Assembly: GCA_051004735.1 (NCBI GenBank)
Contig: JBPCKA010000069.1
Span: 135,169 to 199,168 of the forward strand
Length of the DNA stretch: 64,000 nt
Direction of reading: 5' to 3'
DNA from: Euzebya sp051004735
GTDB lineage: Bacteria > Actinomycetota > Nitriliruptoria > Euzebyales > Euzebyaceae
The stretch's first letter is position 1. Each line of letters begins with the position of its first letter. Position numbers and translations under genes: made by a program. Shown here one piece after another: positions 52,320 through 60,814 of the stretch. A model generated the notes under the pieces. That model was not told where the DNA came from. It saw only the letters and a list, made by a program, of their open reading frames with translations, and searched no databases.

Positions 52320-52541
52320 ATGGAACAGGCCCGGATCGACCGGCGACACCTGAGCCTGCAAGCCCGCCGCCGTGTGGCCCACCAGGCGGCCCGAGAGGCA
52401 GTGGCTGTGGAGGCATCACAGCCGCTCGCCTACGCGGCGGGAGCCGATCCCGCAGTGGATGAGGACCTGCTGGCGCGCATTGACGCCGTGCTCAGCCAGG
52501 TGCGGGATCACGCGACGGCCCCCCAGGCCACAACCCGCTGA
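52320..52541 (+). CDS. small hypothetical protein
   Basis: 73 residues from the ATG at 52320 (AAAGGGGGCAG upstream; an in-frame GTG at 52302 is possible). Arg/Ala-rich helical N-terminus 'RRHLSLQARRRVAHQAAREA' and acidic middle. No family recognised. Good ribosome binding site and codon use support it, but size limits certainty. Confidence 0.5.
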   Translation: MEQARIDRRHLSLQARRRVAHQAAREAVAVEASQPLAYAAGADPAVDEDLLARIDAVLSQVRDHATAPQATTR

Positions 52542-52594
52542 ACTACCAACCGGCCGAGGGTCAGTCGGCCAAACAGTGATAGTTTCGCCAGCCG

Positions 52595-52941
52595 ATGATG
52601 ACCTCCCTGCGCCGATTCCCCACAGTCCGCTGCGGACCAGAGCGCGACTGCACCAGACGGTGATACCCCCTCCTCTCAATCCGAGGAAAGCCGCCGAGGA
52701 ACAGGCACCCGCCGCCCTCAGCGACGATGCACGCGGGGTTGAGGTCAGCGAGGAGTTGGGTGACTTCCCCCTCAACGGAGTCATCCCCGGTTGGACGGTG
52801 GGGATCCCGGGAATGAAGGTCGGAGGCCGGCGGCTACTGATCATCCCGCCCGACCAGGCCTACGGCGCACAACCGCCTTCCCCCGACATCACCCCCGACG
52901 ACACGCTGGTATTCGTCATCGACCTGACCGAGGTGCAGTAG
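52595..52941 (+). pseudogene. truncated FKBP-type isomerase, duplicate of the next gene
   Basis: ATG 52595 opens a short frame ('MMTSLRRFPTV') that ends after about 22 codons. In another frame the C-terminal half of an FKBP domain follows: 'FPLNGVIPGWTVGIPGMK', 'RRLLIIPPDQAYGAQ', 'DTLVFVIDLTEV'. The N-terminal half with the F-D-S-S-W active-site segment is gone. It lies 54 bp before an intact FKBP gene of similar sequence, so a tandem duplicate has decayed. Confidence 0.7.
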
Positions 52942-52994
52942 CGCGCACGCGACCCCGCCAGCCAGGCCAGACATCAACCGATACAGGAGACCAC

Positions 52995-53390
52995 GTGTCC
53001 GACGTGACCGTCGAGGGTGACCTTGGCACCAAGCCCACCATCACCCTGCCCGACAGCGAACCGCCCAGTGACCTAGTCATCACCGACGTGGTCCAGGGGG
53101 ACGGTCCTGAGGTGCCCGCGCAGGCAACCGTCACCGTGCACTACATCGGTGTCAGCTGGGCCAACGACGGCCGTCAGTTCGATGCCTCGTGGGACCGGGG
53201 GAGCACCATCTCATTCGGTCTGAACCGGGTCATCGCGGGCTGGACCAAGGGTATCCCCGGCATGAAGGTCGGTGGCCGACGGATGCTGTCGATCCCGCCG
53301 GACATGGGCTACGGCGCGCAGTCGCCGACCCCGGCCATCGCCCCGAACGACACCTTGGTGTTCGTGATCGATCTGGTCGACTTCCGCTGA
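52995..53390 (+). CDS. FKBP-type peptidyl-prolyl cis-trans isomerase
   Basis: 131 residues from the GTG at 52995 (CAGGAGA upstream). Complete single FKBP domain: 'VTVHYIGVSW', 'GRQFDASWDRGSTISF', 'VIAGWTKGIPGMKVGG', 'IPPDMGYGAQS', 'LVFVIDLVDF'. No signal peptide, so cytoplasmic. 57 bp upstream of the NAGGN operon. Confidence 0.92.
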   Translation: MSDVTVEGDLGTKPTITLPDSEPPSDLVITDVVQGDGPEVPAQATVTVHYIGVSWANDGRQFDASWDRGSTISFGLNRVIAGWTKGIPGMKVGGRRMLSIPPDMGYGAQSPTPAIAPNDTLVFVIDLVDFR

Positions 53391-53447
53391 ACCAAGGCAA
53401 CTGACCTGGCACCACTATCGCTAGTCCAATGAAAGGGTGTTGTACCC

Positions 53448-55223
53448 ATGTGCGGATTTGCCGGAGAGCACCGCACCGACGACCGTGAGGCAGACGCATC
53501 CGCCGTGGCCCGCATGGCCGCCACCATGGACGATCGCGGCCCTGACGGGCAGGGACTCCAGGTCGTCCCAGGCGTGGCCTTTGGTCATCGCCGGCTGCGG
53601 ATCATCGACCTTTCCGACGCGGGCGCACAGCCGATGTGCCGGGGTGAGCACCTGCTGGTCTTCAACGGCTGCATCTACAACTATGCGCAGCTACGTCAGG
53701 AACTGATCCAGGCCGGCTGGACATTCCACTCCTCCAGTGACACCGAGGTGGTGTTGGTCGGGTGGCTTCACTGGGGCGAGGAACTCCTGCCCCGACTGCA
53801 GGGGATGTTCGCCTTCGCCATTCACGATCAGCGAAGCGGGCAGACCACGCTGGTTCGCGATCGACTTGGCATCAAGCCGCTGTACACCGCCGTAGTCGGT
53901 GGTGCGGTCCGCTTCGCCTCGACCCTGCCTGCACTTCTGGCCGGGGGAGGGGTCAACACTGACATCGACACCACCGCGCTGCACCACTACCTGTCCTTCC
54001 ACTCCGTGGTGCCGGCGCCTCGGACGATTCTTCAGGGAGTACGCAAAGCTCCCCCGGCGACCGTCACGACCATCCAGCGTGATGGACACACCCGGCAACG
54101 GCAGTACTGGTCGGCTACCTGGGCCAGGCGTGAGGACCGTGACGAGTGGACTACAGCCGACTGGGTCGACGCGACGCTTGAGCTGCTGCGGACCGCCGTC
54201 ACCCGGCGCTTGGTGGCCGACGTGCCCGTCGGGGTCCTGCTCAGCGGAGGCCTCGACTCCTCGCTGGTGGTCGGCTTGCTGGCCGAGGCGGGGCAGAAGG
54301 GCCTGGCGACGTTCAGCGTCGGATTTGACGAGGTGAACGGCGAATCCGGGGACGAGTTCGTCTATTCCGACCTGATCGCCAAGGAGTTTGACACCGACCA
54401 TCATCAGATCCGGGTTCCCGGTCAGCAGACCCTGGATGCGCTGGCACCGACCATCGCCGCCATGAACGAACCCATGGTCAGCCACGACTGTGTCGGCTTT
54501 TACCTGCTTAGCCAACAGGTCGCGAAGTCCATCAAGGTCGTGCAGTCCGGACAGGGCGCCGACGAGCTCTTCGCGGGCTATCACTGGTATCCACCGCTGG
54601 CGTCGGTTGGCAACGACCGGGCCCTGGCGACCTACCGCAAGGCATTCTTCGACCGCGACCACAACGCCATGGAGGCGGTCGTCAGCCCTGCCTACCACCT
54701 TGATCACGATGCCTCGGGGGAATTCGTGTCCGCGCATTTCGCTACGCCGGGAGCGGATTTTGCACTGGATCGCGCGCTGCGCCTGGACGCCGGCGTCATG
54801 CTGGTGGATGACCCGGTGAAGCGCGTCGACTCGATGACCATGGCCTGGGGACTGGAAGCGCGGGTGCCGTTCCTGGACCACGAGGTGGTCGAGTTCGCTG
54901 CCACCGCCCCCTCACAAGCTCATCTGGCTGACGGCGGCAAGGGCCTGTTGAAGGCCGCGGGACGAAAGGTCATCCCCAACCAGGTCATCGACCGTCCCAA
55001 GGGCTACTTCCCTGTTCCCGCCCTGAAGTACCTGCGGGGTGACGTGCTGAACCATGTCACCGGCGCGCTGGCCAGTCCCGCGGCGCGACAGCGGGGGCTG
55101 TTCCGTCAGACCTATGTGGAGCGTCTGGTGCAAAGTCCGAACGACGACCTGACCCCCTTGAACGGCAATCGACTGTGGCAGCTGGGCCTGCTGGAACTGT
55201 GGCTGCAAAGCCACGGGGTCTGA
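53448..55223 (+). CDS. asnO: N-acetylglutaminylglutamine amidotransferase (asparagine-synthase type)
   Basis: 591 residues. Start fixed by Met-Cys: Cys2 is the glutaminase nucleophile (MCGFAGEH). Class II glutaminase domain (to about 200) with 'RLRIIDLSDAGAQPM', 'GIKPLY'; synthetase domain with the ATP pyrophosphatase loop 'VLLSGGLDSSLVVGLL' and 'GQGADELFAGYHWY'. The next two genes identify it as the amidating enzyme of the osmolyte NAGGN (known from Sinorhizobium and Pseudomonas), not as ordinary AsnB. First gene of a three-gene operon. Confidence 0.9.
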   Translation: MCGFAGEHRTDDREADASAVARMAATMDDRGPDGQGLQVVPGVAFGHRRLRIIDLSDAGAQPMCRGEHLLVFNGCIYNYAQLRQELIQAGWTFHSSSDTEVVLVGWLHWGEELLPRLQGMFAFAIHDQRSGQTTLVRDRLGIKPLYTAVVGGAVRFASTLPALLAGGGVNTDIDTTALHHYLSFHSVVPAPRTILQGVRKAPPATVTTIQRDGHTRQRQYWSATWARREDRDEWTTADWVDATLELLRTAVTRRLVADVPVGVLLSGGLDSSLVVGLLAEAGQKGLATFSVGFDEVNGESGDEFVYSDLIAKEFDTDHHQIRVPGQQTLDALAPTIAAMNEPMVSHDCVGFYLLSQQVAKSIKVVQSGQGADELFAGYHWYPPLASVGNDRALATYRKAFFDRDHNAMEAVVSPAYHLDHDASGEFVSAHFATPGADFALDRALRLDAGVMLVDDPVKRVDSMTMAWGLEARVPFLDHEVVEFAATAPSQAHLADGGKGLLKAAGRKVIPNQVIDRPKGYFPVPALKYLRGDVLNHVTGALASPAARQRGLFRQTYVERLVQSPNDDLTPLNGNRLWQLGLLELWLQSHGV

Positions 55224-55225
55224 TC

Positions 55226-57121
55226 ATGATGACCCCATCGCCAGATTCGAGGTCGGACGACAGTTCAGCGTCTGACAACTCCCCGGTCTCCTCCGCCACG
55301 TCGCGAGACGCCCGCCGCGCCGCGGCAGGGGCACCACCACGCACGCCAAAATCTGCTCGGCGCTTCGACCCCCGGGTCAACCGGGGCGACAAGCTGTCCA
55401 CCGGGCACCACGACCGACCCCAGGGCCTGGTCGGACACGGTATGGGCACCGACGTCGAGCTGGAGCTGGGCTGGGGACGGCTGATCTTCGGGCAGACCTT
55501 TGACACCCACTCCTCGGTTCATCAATCCCTGATGAGCGAGCAGGCGGGACGACGCGACATCGCCATCTACCTGCGCGACCCCCACGTGTTGGTGGGCACC
55601 GCCCCCGCTGATCTGTTCATCGACCCCTCGTTGACCTATCGCCTGTGGTTGCACCGCTACCGCCCGCGCAAGGAGTCCATCCGCGGCGTGGTCGTGCGCC
55701 AGATGGAAACAGCTGACGATGCCGCCGCGGTCAACCGGATCTACGCCTCGTGTGGGATGGTCACCGCCGACGAGTCCGTGATGATGGCCAATCAGCGGAC
55801 CGCAGAGTTCCTGTACCTGGTCGCCGAGGACGCCGATACCGGACACGTCATCGGGACCGTCACCGGGGTGGACCACGCCGATGCCTTCGCCGACCCTGAG
55901 TCAGGCACCAGCCTGTGGTGCCTGGCAGTGGACCCCCAGTCCGGCCGTCCCAGCACCGGTGAGGCGTTGATCCGCCAACTGGTCGAGCGGTTCGTGGCAC
56001 GGGGGCGGTCCTACCTGGACCTGTCGGTGATCCACGACAACGAACCCGCGATCCGGCTATATGACAAACTAGGCTTCGAGCGCACGCCGGTCTTCGCGGT
56101 CAAACGCAAGAACCCCATCAACGAACGGTTGTACACGCCGGCAGGCGCGGAGGCCGACCTGAATCCCTACGCGGGGATCATCGTCGACGAAGCGTTTCGT
56201 CGTGGGGTGACGGTGACCGTCGTCGACGCGTCCGCAGGGTTACTGGAGCTGTCCTATGGCGGTCGGACCATTGCCACCCGTGAGTCCCTGTCAGACCTGA
56301 CCAGCGCTGTGGCCATGACCCGGTGCGATGACAAGGGGTTGACTCGCCGTCTGCTGAACGCGGCCGGGTTGGCCGTGCCGGCGGGGCGTGCCAGCTCCGG
56401 GACCGCCGCTGACGTGGAGTTCTTGGACACGCACAGAGAGATCGTGGTCAAGCCCGCACGCGGTGAGCAGGGCCGAGGCATCACTGTCGGGGTCAGCACG
56501 GCAGAGCATCTGATGCGCGCGATCGAGGTGGCCGAGGCGGTCTGTCCAGACGTGTTGCTGGAACAGATGGTCGAGGGGGAGGACCTACGTGTCGTCGTCA
56601 TCGGCTATGAGGTGGTGGCGGCAGCCATCCGCCGACCAGCCGAGGTGATCGGTGACGGACGCCGGACCGCCAGCCAGCTGATCACCTCACAGAGTCGCCG
56701 GCGGGCCGCCGCCACCGACGGGGAGTCGGTCATACCGCTGGATGACCACACCTTCGACACGCTGGCTGCCCAGGCTCACGCTCCCCATGATGTCGTTCCC
56801 GACGGCACCACCATCCAGGTGCGGCGGACGGCCAACCTGCACACCGGCGGCACGATTCATGACATCACCGATCGTCTGCATCCCGCTCTGGTGGAGGCCG
56901 CCATCAGCGCCGCCCGGGTGCTTGACATCCCGGTGGTCGGCATCGATCTGCTGGTCCCCGATGTGGAAGGGCCCGACTATGTGATCATCGAGGCCAACGA
57001 ACGGCCGGGACTGGCCAACCACGAGCCCCAACCCACCGCCCAGGCCTTCCTTGACCTGCTGTTTCCCCGAACCAAGCGCATCGGCCCCCCTGCAGGGGCC
57101 GATCGGGAGGCCATCTCGTGA
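55226..57121 (+). CDS. ngg: N-acetylglutaminylglutamine synthetase (GNAT plus ATP-grasp)
   Basis: 631 residues, ATG two bases after asnO (a second ATG follows at 55229). An N-terminal Ser/Arg-rich leader of about 60 residues, then 'GWGRLIFGQTFDTH' typical of this family. GNAT acetyltransferase domain in the middle ('SLWCLAVDPQS', 'IRLYDKLGFERTPVFAVKR'). C-terminal ATP-grasp like cyanophycin synthetase ('DDKGLTRRLLNAAGL', 'VKPARGEQGRGITVGV', 'VIIEANERPGLANHEP'). Acetylates glutamine and joins the dipeptide. Overlaps the M42 peptidase GTG. Confidence 0.92.
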   Translation: MMTPSPDSRSDDSSASDNSPVSSATSRDARRAAAGAPPRTPKSARRFDPRVNRGDKLSTGHHDRPQGLVGHGMGTDVELELGWGRLIFGQTFDTHSSVHQSLMSEQAGRRDIAIYLRDPHVLVGTAPADLFIDPSLTYRLWLHRYRPRKESIRGVVVRQMETADDAAAVNRIYASCGMVTADESVMMANQRTAEFLYLVAEDADTGHVIGTVTGVDHADAFADPESGTSLWCLAVDPQSGRPSTGEALIRQLVERFVARGRSYLDLSVIHDNEPAIRLYDKLGFERTPVFAVKRKNPINERLYTPAGAEADLNPYAGIIVDEAFRRGVTVTVVDASAGLLELSYGGRTIATRESLSDLTSAVAMTRCDDKGLTRRLLNAAGLAVPAGRASSGTAADVEFLDTHREIVVKPARGEQGRGITVGVSTAEHLMRAIEVAEAVCPDVLLEQMVEGEDLRVVVIGYEVVAAAIRRPAEVIGDGRRTASQLITSQSRRRAAATDGESVIPLDDHTFDTLAAQAHAPHDVVPDGTTIQVRRTANLHTGGTIHDITDRLHPALVEAAISAARVLDIPVVGIDLLVPDVEGPDYVIIEANERPGLANHEPQPTAQAFLDLLFPRTKRIGPPAGADREAIS

Positions 57122-58269
57122 GCCCGACCCCGAAACTGCTCGACATCGATCGCGGGTACATGACCGACCTGCTGCTGAGGTTGTTGGACCTGCCAAGTCC
57201 GACGGGCCGGACCGATGAGATCATGCGGCTGCTGGGGCAGGAGGTCGAAGCTCTGGGGCTGCCGGCGATGCTGACCCGGCGCGGTGTTCTGCACGCCACC
57301 CTGCCCGGCATCAGGGAGGACCTCAAGCGGGTGGTGGTCGTGCACGCCGACACGATCGGTTGCATGGTCAAGAACATCAAAGGCAACGGTCGCCTACAGG
57401 TGGTGGCGATCGGGACCTGGGCGGCGCGTTTTGCCGAGGGGGCCCGAGTCCAGGTCTTCACCGACGAGCCTGGTGTGTCCTTCAGCGGGACGATCCTGCC
57501 GCTGAAGTCCAGTGGGCACGCCTTCAACAAGGAGGTCGACACCCAACCGTCGGCCTGGGACAACGTCGAGGTGCGCATCGACCAGCAGGTCGCCGAGGAG
57601 GCCGACGTCCGGGCGTTGGGCGTCCAGATCGGGGATTTCGTCGCGGTGGATGCCCAGCCGATCGTGACCCAATCAGGCTTCGTAAACGCCAGGCACCTGG
57701 ACAACAAGGCGGGGATCGCCGCGGCCATGGCGGCGTTCAAGGCGGTGATAGAGGCAGATGTGGAGATTCCCGTGACCGCATCGCTGGTCTGCACGATCGC
57801 AGAGGAGGTCGGATTGGGTGCGACGAACCTGGGGTCTGACGTCGCCGAGACCTTGTCGATCGATGCCGCGGTGGTGGCACCCGGACAACACTCCCGGGAG
57901 GACACCGTCAACGTGGCCATGCATGACCAGTCCGGCCCCTTCGACTATCACTTGACCAGACGTATGACCGCGATGTGTGCCCATCTGGGTATCCCCCACA
58001 CACGTGACCTGTTCACCTTCTACCGTTCCGATATCGCTGCGGCACTGGAGGCTGGGACAGAGATGCGGGCGGCGCTGATCGGATTCGGCACCGACGCCAG
58101 CCACGGGTGGGAACGGACTCATCTGGACGGAGTCGAACGCGTGGCCCAACTGGTCGCCGGCTACCTGCAGGTCCCGTTCATCTTCCAGTTCGACACCGAA
58201 CCGGTCGGCCCGGTCACCGAGTTCCCCGAACAGGAGCAGGAAGTCGGCCTGGTGGTCGACCCGACCTGA
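57118..58269 (+). CDS. M42-family peptidase of the NAGGN operon
   Basis: 383 residues from a GTG overlapping ngg. Dinuclear-metal aminopeptidase fold: 'VVVVHADTIGCMVK' (metal His-x-Asp), 'HLDNKAGIAAAM' (bridging Asp), catalytic Glu pair in 'TIAEEVGLGATN', Asp in 'SIDAAVVAPGQ' and His in 'FGTDASHGWERTH'. This subfamily occurs only beside asnO/ngg and may recycle or trim the dipeptide osmolyte; its exact reaction is not settled. Ends just before the 63-bp repeats. Confidence 0.9.
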   Translation: MSPTPKLLDIDRGYMTDLLLRLLDLPSPTGRTDEIMRLLGQEVEALGLPAMLTRRGVLHATLPGIREDLKRVVVVHADTIGCMVKNIKGNGRLQVVAIGTWAARFAEGARVQVFTDEPGVSFSGTILPLKSSGHAFNKEVDTQPSAWDNVEVRIDQQVAEEADVRALGVQIGDFVAVDAQPIVTQSGFVNARHLDNKAGIAAAMAAFKAVIEADVEIPVTASLVCTIAEEVGLGATNLGSDVAETLSIDAAVVAPGQHSREDTVNVAMHDQSGPFDYHLTRRMTAMCAHLGIPHTRDLFTFYRSDIAAALEAGTEMRAALIGFGTDASHGWERTHLDGVERVAQLVAGYLQVPFIFQFDTEPVGPVTEFPEQEQEVGLVVDPT

Positions 58270-58283
58270 TCAACCGGTCTGGG

Positions 58284-58450
58284 TGCCCGGGTTTTGTGTT
58301 GTCTGGCGCCGTTGAACCCGGGCAGTCAGGGTCGTCCAGCGTGGGGTGCCCGGGTTTTGTGCTGTCTGGCGCCGTCGAACCCGGGCAGTCAGGGTCGTCC
58401 AGCGTGGGGTGCCCGGGTTTTGTGCTGTCTGGCGCCGTGGAACCCGGGCA
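58284..58450. repeat. three 63-bp repeats, each an inverted-repeat hairpin
   Basis: Each unit contains TGCCCGGGTT, a 21-base loop and AACCCGGGCA: arms at 58284-58293/58315-58324, 58347-58356/58378-58387 and 58410-58419/58441-58450. Spacer sequence between hairpins is also identical. Units differ at only one or two loop bases. It follows the NAGGN operon stop by 14 bp and may end transcription or be a REP/BIME-like element. Frames through it are open on both strands because 63 is a multiple of three, but no gene is believed. Confidence 0.85.
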
Positions 58451-58689
58451 CTGCGGGGGAGTCAGGTGACGGATGGCACAACTGCGGCGCCCACGCCGGC
58501 GAGAACACCGAGACATCCGCCAGTTCCACTCGGTCGATGAAGCGCCAATGCATGCGATCCCCTGCTTCACCCTCCCCAGATGCCCTCAGCGTCCATGACC
58601 ACGTCGCTGCCCCCTTCCCCGGCCATCGAAAAGAGCAATGGAAGGGTGAAGATAGGGGACCTACCCCGGAAAATGAGCCAGCAACCGTG

Positions 58690-58736
58690 CGCCCCAGGAC
58701 GGATTCGAACCGCCGGCACCTGGTTCCGGAAACCAG
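58690..58736 (-). tRNA. 3' half of tRNA-Arg (anticodon CCG), attachment-site remnant
   Basis: Reading leftwards: anticodon arm CTGGT-TTCCGGA-ACCAG (anticodon CCG), variable loop, T arm GGCGG-TTCGAAT-CCGTC and acceptor strand CTGGGGC plus discriminator G. The 5' half (acceptor GCCCCAG and D arm) is not found on its right side. A 3' tRNA fragment beside a tyrosine integrase is the classic result of site-specific integration, so the complete gene should lie at the far end of the element. The flanking 58451-58689 and 58737-58865 hold no gene I can support. Confidence 0.7.
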
Positions 58737-58865
58737 TAGTCGTTCGCACTGAACAGGCTGGTCAGAGCTATTTCTGACGTTCGTCTAGACGCTCCTCCCA
58801 CACTCCTCCCAATTTTGGCGTACACTTCCGGTCTCTGGCGGACAGGCCTGATGGGGTGATTCGGC

Positions 58866-60194
58866 GTGGCGCGACCGATGCAGCTGGTCAAGATCTACGG
58901 CATACAGAAGCGGACCGGGGACCGGGTGAAGTTGCCCCACGTCGTCCGCTACACCATCGACGGTCGGCACCGGAGCAAGTCGTTTCGGACCAATGCCGAA
59001 GCCGACCGGTATCGCGGCGCGTTGCTGCGGGCGGTCCAGGCCGGGGACGAGTTCGACGAGGCCACTAGCGAGCCGCAGTCCTGGCAGTTGCCGCTCAGCG
59101 AGCTGGGCGTCCACGAGTGGGCACGGCGGTGGCTGGCCGAGCAGTGGATCGAGTGGCAGCCCCGGACCAGGATCTCGGCGGCGGATGCCCTGGCACGCTT
59201 CACCGCGCTCACGGTCCGGCCGCGGTCCAAGACCCCGAAGGAGCTTCGCCGTTACCTGACCGAGGCGATCGCCCCGGACGCACAGTCGTTGGACGACAGC
59301 CTCGAGCGATGGATGGACCGGAACTGCCTGACCCTGGGGGATCTTGATCGTCAGACCGTCAGTGCGATCTCACGCAAGCTGGGTCTAAAGGTTGATGGTC
59401 AGTCGCCCCTCGCGGCGAACACCGCGAAGCGCTATCGGACCAACGCCCACGCCTGCGTGCTCGCGGCGGTGGACGCCGGCGCGATCCCGGCGGATCCGTG
59501 GCCCAAGCGATCGAAGTCCCGCGCCAACCGCAAGGCGACGCGAGTCCGGCGTGCAGTTGACGTCCGATCACTGCCGAGCCCGGAGCAGATGGCCGAGGCG
59601 CTCGCGGCGATGCGCAACGATCAGCCGTCCAGCCGGACCTATCAGGTCATGACATCGGTGGCCTACTACGCGGGGCTTCGTCCGTCGGAGATCATCATGT
59701 TGCGCGTCGGCTCGCTCACGCTGCCGGACGAAGGTTGGGGGCGGATCGATGTCACCGAAGCGGACATCGATTTCGACGAGCCGGGCGAACCCAAGACCGG
59801 CCCTCGGAGCGTGCCGATCCCACCGGTGCTGGTCGAGATGCTCGCGGAGTGGATCAACGACCACGCCTTCGCTTCGCACCGCGCCCTGCTCTTCCGGACG
59901 CGAAACGACACGCGGCCGAGCACACCCAACTGGAACAGGGCGTGGCAACGGGCGCTGGACAAGGTCGGTCATCCACCACTGCGGGTATATGACTGCAGGC
60001 ATGCCGCGGCGACGACCTGGCTCCGGGCTGGCGTTCCTTTGGGAGAGACGGCTCGTCGGATGGGGCACAGCGTGGAAACTCTCGTGTCCACCTACGTCGG
60101 CGCGCTCGACGGGGACGAGGCAATCGGCAACGCGAGAATCGACGCCGTTCTGAATGAACCCGCCGCCGTCAGGCACGGACGGCGCACTACGTGA
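58866..60194 (+). CDS. tyrosine recombinase/phage-type integrase
   Basis: 442 residues from a GTG. N-terminal arm-binding region ('RYTIDGRHRSKSFRTNAEA'), a core-binding SAM-like domain (about 95-215) and the catalytic domain. Catalytic Arg in 'YYAGLRPSEIIMLR', His-x-x-Arg in 'YDCRHAAATTWLRAG', His in 'MGHSVETLVSTY' with the nucleophile Tyr at its end. Directs integration into the tRNA-Arg gene next to it. Complete, so the element may still be mobile or recently was. Confidence 0.92.
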   Translation: MARPMQLVKIYGIQKRTGDRVKLPHVVRYTIDGRHRSKSFRTNAEADRYRGALLRAVQAGDEFDEATSEPQSWQLPLSELGVHEWARRWLAEQWIEWQPRTRISAADALARFTALTVRPRSKTPKELRRYLTEAIAPDAQSLDDSLERWMDRNCLTLGDLDRQTVSAISRKLGLKVDGQSPLAANTAKRYRTNAHACVLAAVDAGAIPADPWPKRSKSRANRKATRVRRAVDVRSLPSPEQMAEALAAMRNDQPSSRTYQVMTSVAYYAGLRPSEIIMLRVGSLTLPDEGWGRIDVTEADIDFDEPGEPKTGPRSVPIPPVLVEMLAEWINDHAFASHRALLFRTRNDTRPSTPNWNRAWQRALDKVGHPPLRVYDCRHAAATTWLRAGVPLGETARRMGHSVETLVSTYVGALDGDEAIGNARIDAVLNEPAAVRHGRRTT

Positions 60195-60235
60195 GCAACA
60201 GACCGACCCTGCCAATGCCTGTTCGATGAGCGTCC

Positions 60236-60814
60236 CTACGGTAGCGGTGCGGTAGGGAGAACCTCGATTCGGAACTGTCGACCCTCGTGGACCAGTCGGT
60301 CGTTGATGGAACTTGTCTTCGGTGGACCGAAGCGGCCGGGTGTTTCGCCGGGCTCGCCGAACATGGCGATGGCCTCCAGTGTCATGGCCGGGTCGTGTCG
60401 CACTCGGTACAACACACCGTCGAAGCCCGCATCGAAAAGGTTGCTGGCGACCTCTTGTGCAGGTTGGTAGTCGGTTCCAGTCGAATGTGCCGCGGTGATC
60501 CCGAATTCGCCGAGCACGGTGCGGTCGGTGAGATCGGCGATATCAACGGTATGCGCCACAGAGAGCTCAGAAAGGCGCCGTCGGTCGACTTCATCCTGCG
60601 GCACCACTCGAAGTCGACCAAAGACCTCGACGTATGCGCTGAGCGGCTCAAGTCCGAGGTAGCACACACCGAACCGGTCCCGATGGCTGGGCGGGGGATC
60701 GAATCGCCATGAACCATCAGTGTTGAACCATGCCGGGTGCAGGTGGGTCTGGTGGATACGAAACAGGGGAGTTGTCGCATTGATCGACCGAGATGGAAAC
60801 GCGCCCCAGTGCAT
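60236..60814 (-). CDS. RES-domain toxin
   Basis: 192 residues. RES family: 'TPLFRIHQTHLHPAWF' near the N-terminus (conserved Arg), 'CYLGLEPLSAYVEVFG' (conserved Glu), and 'DGVLYRVRHDPAMT', where the family usually has Y-P-S-R: the signature Ser appears to be Val. MbcT-like RES toxins degrade NAD+. The start ATG shares one base with the antitoxin stop (TAATG). The Ser loss may mean reduced activity. Confidence 0.8.
   Translation of the reverse strand: MHWGAFPSRSINATTPLFRIHQTHLHPAWFNTDGSWRFDPPPSHRDRFGVCYLGLEPLSAYVEVFGRLRVVPQDEVDRRRLSELSVAHTVDIADLTDRTVLGEFGITAAHSTGTDYQPAQEVASNLFDAGFDGVLYRVRHDPAMTLEAIAMFGEPGETPGRFGPPKTSSINDRLVHEGRQFRIEVLPTAPLP

Noticed and set aside
58284..58450. CRISPR array
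   Set aside because: Only three units, with identical spacers and long hairpins; no cas genes nearby.
58284..58480. Repeat protein gene encoding 21-residue repeats on either strand
   Set aside because: The open frames arise because the 63-bp period is divisible by three; no start with ribosome binding site, and a hairpin structure explains the sequence better.
58690..58790. Complete tRNA-Arg gene
   Set aside because: No acceptor 5' strand pairing with CTGGGGC and no D arm can be placed at the right distance; only the 3' half is supported.
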